Assembly (NCBI GenBank): GCA_019636195.1 | Contig: JAHBYA010000004.1 | Location: 1-64,000 of the forward strand | From: Planctomycetota bacterium | GTDB lineage: Bacteria; Planctomycetota; UBA8742; UBA2392 | DNA: 64,000 nt | Direction: 5' to 3' | Shown: in pieces, positions 61,192 through 64,000 of the stretch | Position numbering within the stretch: position 1 is the first letter of the stretch | Layout: each line of letters opens with the position of its first letter | Program-made: the position numbers and the translations under genes | The notes under the pieces: generated by a model | What the model saw: only the letters and a program-made list of their open reading frames with translations | Database searches by the model: none | What the model was told of the DNA's origin: nothing

Positions 61192-62301
61192 CTACTCCGT
61201 TTCGCAGTACACGCAGTTCAAGCCGGCCTGGAACCACTTGACCTTGCTCAGCGACTGGATGCGCGCGGGGGCAGGCTTGCGGGCCTTGTCGTTATGCCCG
61301 AGCTGGCCTTTGCTGTTGTCGCCCCAACTCCACAGGTTGCCTTTGTTGTCAAGCGCATAGGCGCTGCCGCCCGCAGCCTGAACCTGCACGATGCCGCTTA
61401 ACCCCACAATCTGCGCAGGTCTGCGTGCCTTGTCGGTCGGCCAGTTGGTGCCGTGGCCCAAGGCGCCCTTGGGGTCACCCCACGTCCAGATTGTGCCGTC
61501 TTCCACCAGGGCGACCACAAAGCCGTCGCCCAGCGCTAGCTGCGTTGCCTTTTGCGAAAAGCCGCTCTTCTTGCGAACACGCTCAGCCGGTGCCGTCCCG
61601 TCGCCCAATTGTCCCCGGCCGGCATCACCGAACATCCAAATCGCGCCGTCCACCGTAAGTACCGCCTGCAACCCCGCGGCAAAGGCGGTCTGGCGTACTT
61701 TGAGGTCAAGGGCTCCGGGCATGGCGTTCCCGACAATGATCGACCAAGTCTTGCCACCATCGCCAACCGCGACGAGGGCGTCGTCATCGGCATGAAGTGA
61801 AGTCACGCCTTCTGCGCCCTTCACCTCGGTGGCTTCGGTTGCGGCTCTGTCCCACCACCACACTTTGCCGTCCGCGATGATCGCGCACTGGTCGGGCAGC
61901 ACAGCCACATCGGTAACGCCGCTGAATGCGCCGACTTCTTTGGGCGAGCGGCTCAGCTCAACCAGAAACTTGCCGGGCGCGTTCTTGCCCCACGCCCATA
62001 GCTTGCCGTTTGCGATTGCCAGCGCCCACTCGGGCTTTGTCACAGGCGGCGTGACTACACGCGTGATGCCCTCCGGCCCCTGCCAGCGGTACGGCGCCAT
62101 TGTCGGGCCGCCGACAAACTCGCCCCACGCCCAGACTTTGGGCCCCGGCGGCACGGCGAGTACAGGTTCAGAGGGTTGGTTCGCAGGCTGATTCGAAGGC
62201 TGGCTCGAAGGCTGGTTTGCAGCGGAGCCGCTGCCCGCCCCACCACCCGAACAAGCCACAAGCAGCGGCAAGGCCGCCAACGCAATGATCAAGGTACGCA
62301 T
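61192..62301 (-). CDS. RCC1-repeat lipoprotein
   Basis: 369 residues from ATG 62301. Lipobox LLVAC with Cys near 17, then a Gly/Ser and Gln/Pro-Ser linker encoded by a 12-base tandem repeat. The body has RCC1-like beta-propeller repeats marked by VWAWGEF, LWAWGKN, IWMFGDAGRGQLGDGT, IWTWGDPKGALGHGT and LWSWGDNSKGQLGHND. A CVYC pair lies at the C-terminus. Envelope-anchored; ligand unknown. Confidence 0.87.
   Translation of the reverse strand: MRTLIIALAALPLLVACSGGGAGSGSAANQPSSQPSNQPANQPSEPVLAVPPGPKVWAWGEFVGGPTMAPYRWQGPEGITRVVTPPVTKPEWALAIANGKLWAWGKNAPGKFLVELSRSPKEVGAFSGVTDVAVLPDQCAIIADGKVWWWDRAATEATEVKGAEGVTSLHADDDALVAVGDGGKTWSIIVGNAMPGALDLKVRQTAFAAGLQAVLTVDGAIWMFGDAGRGQLGDGTAPAERVRKKSGFSQKATQLALGDGFVVALVEDGTIWTWGDPKGALGHGTNWPTDKARRPAQIVGLSGIVQVQAAGGSAYALDNKGNLWSWGDNSKGQLGHNDKARKPAPARIQSLSKVKWFQAGLNCVYCETE
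62174..62221. repeat. Four 12-base tandem units
   Basis: Units such as GGCTGGCTCGAA repeat four times and encode the SQPSNQPANQPS linker of the RCC1 lipoprotein. In-frame copy-number change would only lengthen or shorten the linker. Confidence 0.85.
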
Positions 62302-62411
62302 GCTCGCAATATGCCCAGCCGCCCTTCCGCCCGCCACAAAAACGCCCCGCGCAATTGCTTGCCATGTCCGTAAGCCGGCAGGTAGCCTGCCCACCCCAGA
62401 CCGAGGCAACC

Positions 62412-62873
62412 ATGACCAAAGTGACGCCGTTTCTGATGTTCGACAGCGGGCTGGACGCCGCGATCGAGTTTTATGTCGCTACGTTTCCGGACTCGCGCGT
62501 GATCAAGATGGCGCGCGCGGGCAACGACGGGCCGGTGCAGAGCGCCGAGTTTGTCGTCGGCGGCCAGCGCTTCATGGCCTATGCCGCCGGGCCGTACTTC
62601 AAGTTCAGTGAAGCGTACTCGATGTTCGTGGACTGCGCCGACCAGGCCGAAGTGAACAAGTACTGGCAAGCGCTGCTGGACGCCGGCGCCAAGCCGACCC
62701 AGTGCGGATGGATCAACGACCCGTGGGGCCTGTCATGGCAGATCGTGCCGCGCCGCTTCATGGAGCTGATTGCCGACAAAGACCCCGGGAAGGTCAAGGC
62801 CGTCATGGATGCGATGCTCAAGATGCAGAAGCTGATCATCGCCGACCTCGAACGGGCCCACAGTCAGGCGTAA
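62412..62873 (+). CDS. VOC/PhnB-like glyoxalase-fold protein
   Basis: 153 residues from ATG 62412. Single domain of the PhnB-like 3-demethylubiquinone methyltransferase family (glyoxalase superfamily): TPFLMFDSGLDAAIEFYVA, EFVVGGQRFMAYAAGP, CGWINDPWGLSWQIVPR. Stand-alone members often lack proven activity. Divergent from the RCC1 gene; convergent with ispH. Confidence 0.88.
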   Translation: MTKVTPFLMFDSGLDAAIEFYVATFPDSRVIKMARAGNDGPVQSAEFVVGGQRFMAYAAGPYFKFSEAYSMFVDCADQAEVNKYWQALLDAGAKPTQCGWINDPWGLSWQIVPRRFMELIADKDPGKVKAVMDAMLKMQKLIIADLERAHSQA

Positions 62874-62879
62874 AATGAA

Positions 62880-62903
62880 ACAGGCCGGGATTACCCGGCC
62901 TGT
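62880..62903. terminator. Bidirectional hairpin between convergent genes
   Basis: Stem ACAGGCCGGG / CCCGGCCTGT (10 bp, loop ATTA) lies seven bases after the VOC gene stop. Confidence 0.75.
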
Positions 62904-62921
62904 TGAAGGCACGATCAGGAA

Positions 62922-63854
62922 CTACGCCACCACCGGCTGGTTGCTGAAGTGTTCGATCAGCAGGTCTTTGGCCTGGTCGATCAGCCAGTTTGGCGTGGAT
63001 GCCCCGGCCAGAATGCCGATGCGTTTGGCCTGGCGCAGCTTTTCGAAGTTGATGTCCTGGGGCTTCTCCACGAGCTGCGCCTTTGCGCCAAAGCTTTCGG
63101 CGACGATGGCCAGCTTCTTGGTGTTACTGCTTTCCTTGCCGCCGATCACGATCACGTGGTCGTTCTGCTTCGCGATCGTTTCGGCGTCTTCCTGCCGCTC
63201 CGTCGTCACGTAGCAGATGGTGTTGAACACGCGCACTTCCTGCGCGCGGGCCAGCAGCGCGTTCACGATTTCGTTGACTTTCTTGAGAATCAGCGTGCTC
63301 TGCACCACCACGCCCAGGCGCCGCTTGTTTTTGGGAATCTTGTAAAGGTCGTCCATGCCTTTGATGACCGTGCCCTCGCCCTTGGCGTAGGCGAGAATGC
63401 TGATCACTTCAGGGTGCTTGGGGTCGCCGATAATGACGACGTGATACTTCTGCTTGTGCAGCAGCATCGCGTAATTCTGGGTCACGCGCACGTACGGGCA
63501 GGTCGCGTCGATGACTTCAGCGCCCTTGGCCTTGAACTGGTCCTGCATTTCCGGCGGTACGCCGTGTGTGCGAATAATGACCGTGCTGCCCGGGCCCGCG
63601 CGTTCGTCGTCAACGCTTTCAATGTAATCGACATTGAACTCGCGGCGCAGGTTGTCGATCGTCTGCGGGTTATGAATCAAGGGGCCAAACGTGTACACCG
63701 GGTTGTCCTTGGTGCGCGCGGTCGCCACCGTCTGCTCGTATGCGCGGTCAACGCCCCAGCAGTAGCCACTGTGCTTGGCGATGTTGATCTCGACGGGACC
63801 GGCCTTGTACTGCGTAACGTCGCGCAGGTCGCCGGTGTACTTGTTGTGTCCCAT
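62922..63854 (-). CDS. ispH: 4-hydroxy-3-methylbut-2-enyl diphosphate reductase IspH
   Basis: 310 residues from ATG 63854 (AAGGGA upstream); an ATG at 63875 also has a ribosome binding site. The three Fe-S cysteines are in HSGYCWGVDRAY, VIDATCPYVRVTQ and FNTICYVTTERQE. Other blocks are GPLIHNPQTID, IRTHGVPPE and LAGASTPNWLI. It makes IPP and DMAPP, the last step of the MEP isoprenoid pathway. Confidence 0.95.
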   Translation of the reverse strand: MGHNKYTGDLRDVTQYKAGPVEINIAKHSGYCWGVDRAYEQTVATARTKDNPVYTFGPLIHNPQTIDNLRREFNVDYIESVDDERAGPGSTVIIRTHGVPPEMQDQFKAKGAEVIDATCPYVRVTQNYAMLLHKQKYHVVIIGDPKHPEVISILAYAKGEGTVIKGMDDLYKIPKNKRRLGVVVQSTLILKKVNEIVNALLARAQEVRVFNTICYVTTERQEDAETIAKQNDHVIVIGGKESSNTKKLAIVAESFGAKAQLVEKPQDINFEKLRQAKRIGILAGASTPNWLIDQAKDLLIEHFSNQPVVA

Positions 63855-64000
63855 GGTGTCCCTTGCACTGATCATCGCGGGCTCCCGCAGTGCGGTCGCC
63901 CCCCAGCCGGATTATCGTAATTCCAGCGCCAGAAACCATAACGAAGTTACGGTCTTGCGTGAAGCGGGCGGGCGCGGGCGCGATTTGACCCGTCGTTTGG

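Overview
The window is bacterial chromosome, GC-rich and densely coding, most likely from a member of the Planctomycetota. That placement is inference from gene content: one DUF1501 gene, two DUF1549/DUF1553 genes carrying a CxxCH-like motif, a redoxin/cytochrome c/copper-monooxygenase fusion, HEAT-repeat secreted proteins and a receiver-kinase fusion are a familiar set in that phylum. Most genes are single housekeeping or envelope genes in short operons, and convergent pairs are often separated by strong hairpins.

Region 1 (1-12337) looks like an accessory island. It starts inside a large type IIG-like DNA methyltransferase that runs off the left edge and continues with small or unrecognised genes, often separated by hairpin terminators that sit just before the next ribosome binding site. 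It ends at the 3' end of a tRNA-Arg(ACG) gene (12338-12413), a classic integration site. I see no integrase or transposase, and the other end lies outside the window.

Region 2 (12437-31236) is core-like: a receiver/Ser-Thr kinase fusion overlapping a GDP-L-fucose synthase-like gene, a DUF255 thioredoxin-domain protein, TfoX-N, M16 peptidase, a tandem SagB-type nitroreductase, Sel1 and esterase lipoproteins, an XRE-cupin regulator, a polysaccharide deacetylase, a LolA-like protein, a 1529-residue repeat surface protein with a C-terminal sorting-like tail, and a hydrolase. A structured non-coding segment with a strong terminator precedes ndk. Region 3 (31292-49049) holds ndk, nnrD, an argD-like aminotransferase, selB, the DUF1501/DUF1549 genes, ssb, an HTH regulator, an amidase and moeA.

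The most interesting part is 49050-51614. Two adjacent minus-strand genes contain in-frame TGA codons. The first reads as an exported thioredoxin-like/cytochrome c/PDZ protein whose CxxC position is TGA-GAC-CCG-TGA, that is U-D-P-U. The second, directly upstream, has one TGA just after its signal peptide and another near its C-terminus. A plausible SECIS-like hairpin lies 15-20 bases after each TGA (for the UxxU pair, after its second TGA). Two of these hairpins share the same apical loop, AGTTG. The window also encodes SelB, the elongation factor needed to insert selenocysteine. Conventional gene callers would split or truncate both genes.

Region 4 (51685-63854) carries a WecA/MraY-like sugar-phosphate transferase, a membrane protein and a NodU/CmcH-type carbamoyltransferase in one operon, then a CPA2 antiporter fused to EIIA and TrkA-N domains, a TPR protein, the redoxin/monooxygenase fusion, an RCC1 lipoprotein, a VOC protein and ispH. 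The last 146 bases (63855-64000) hold only the upstream region of ispH; I see no further gene there.
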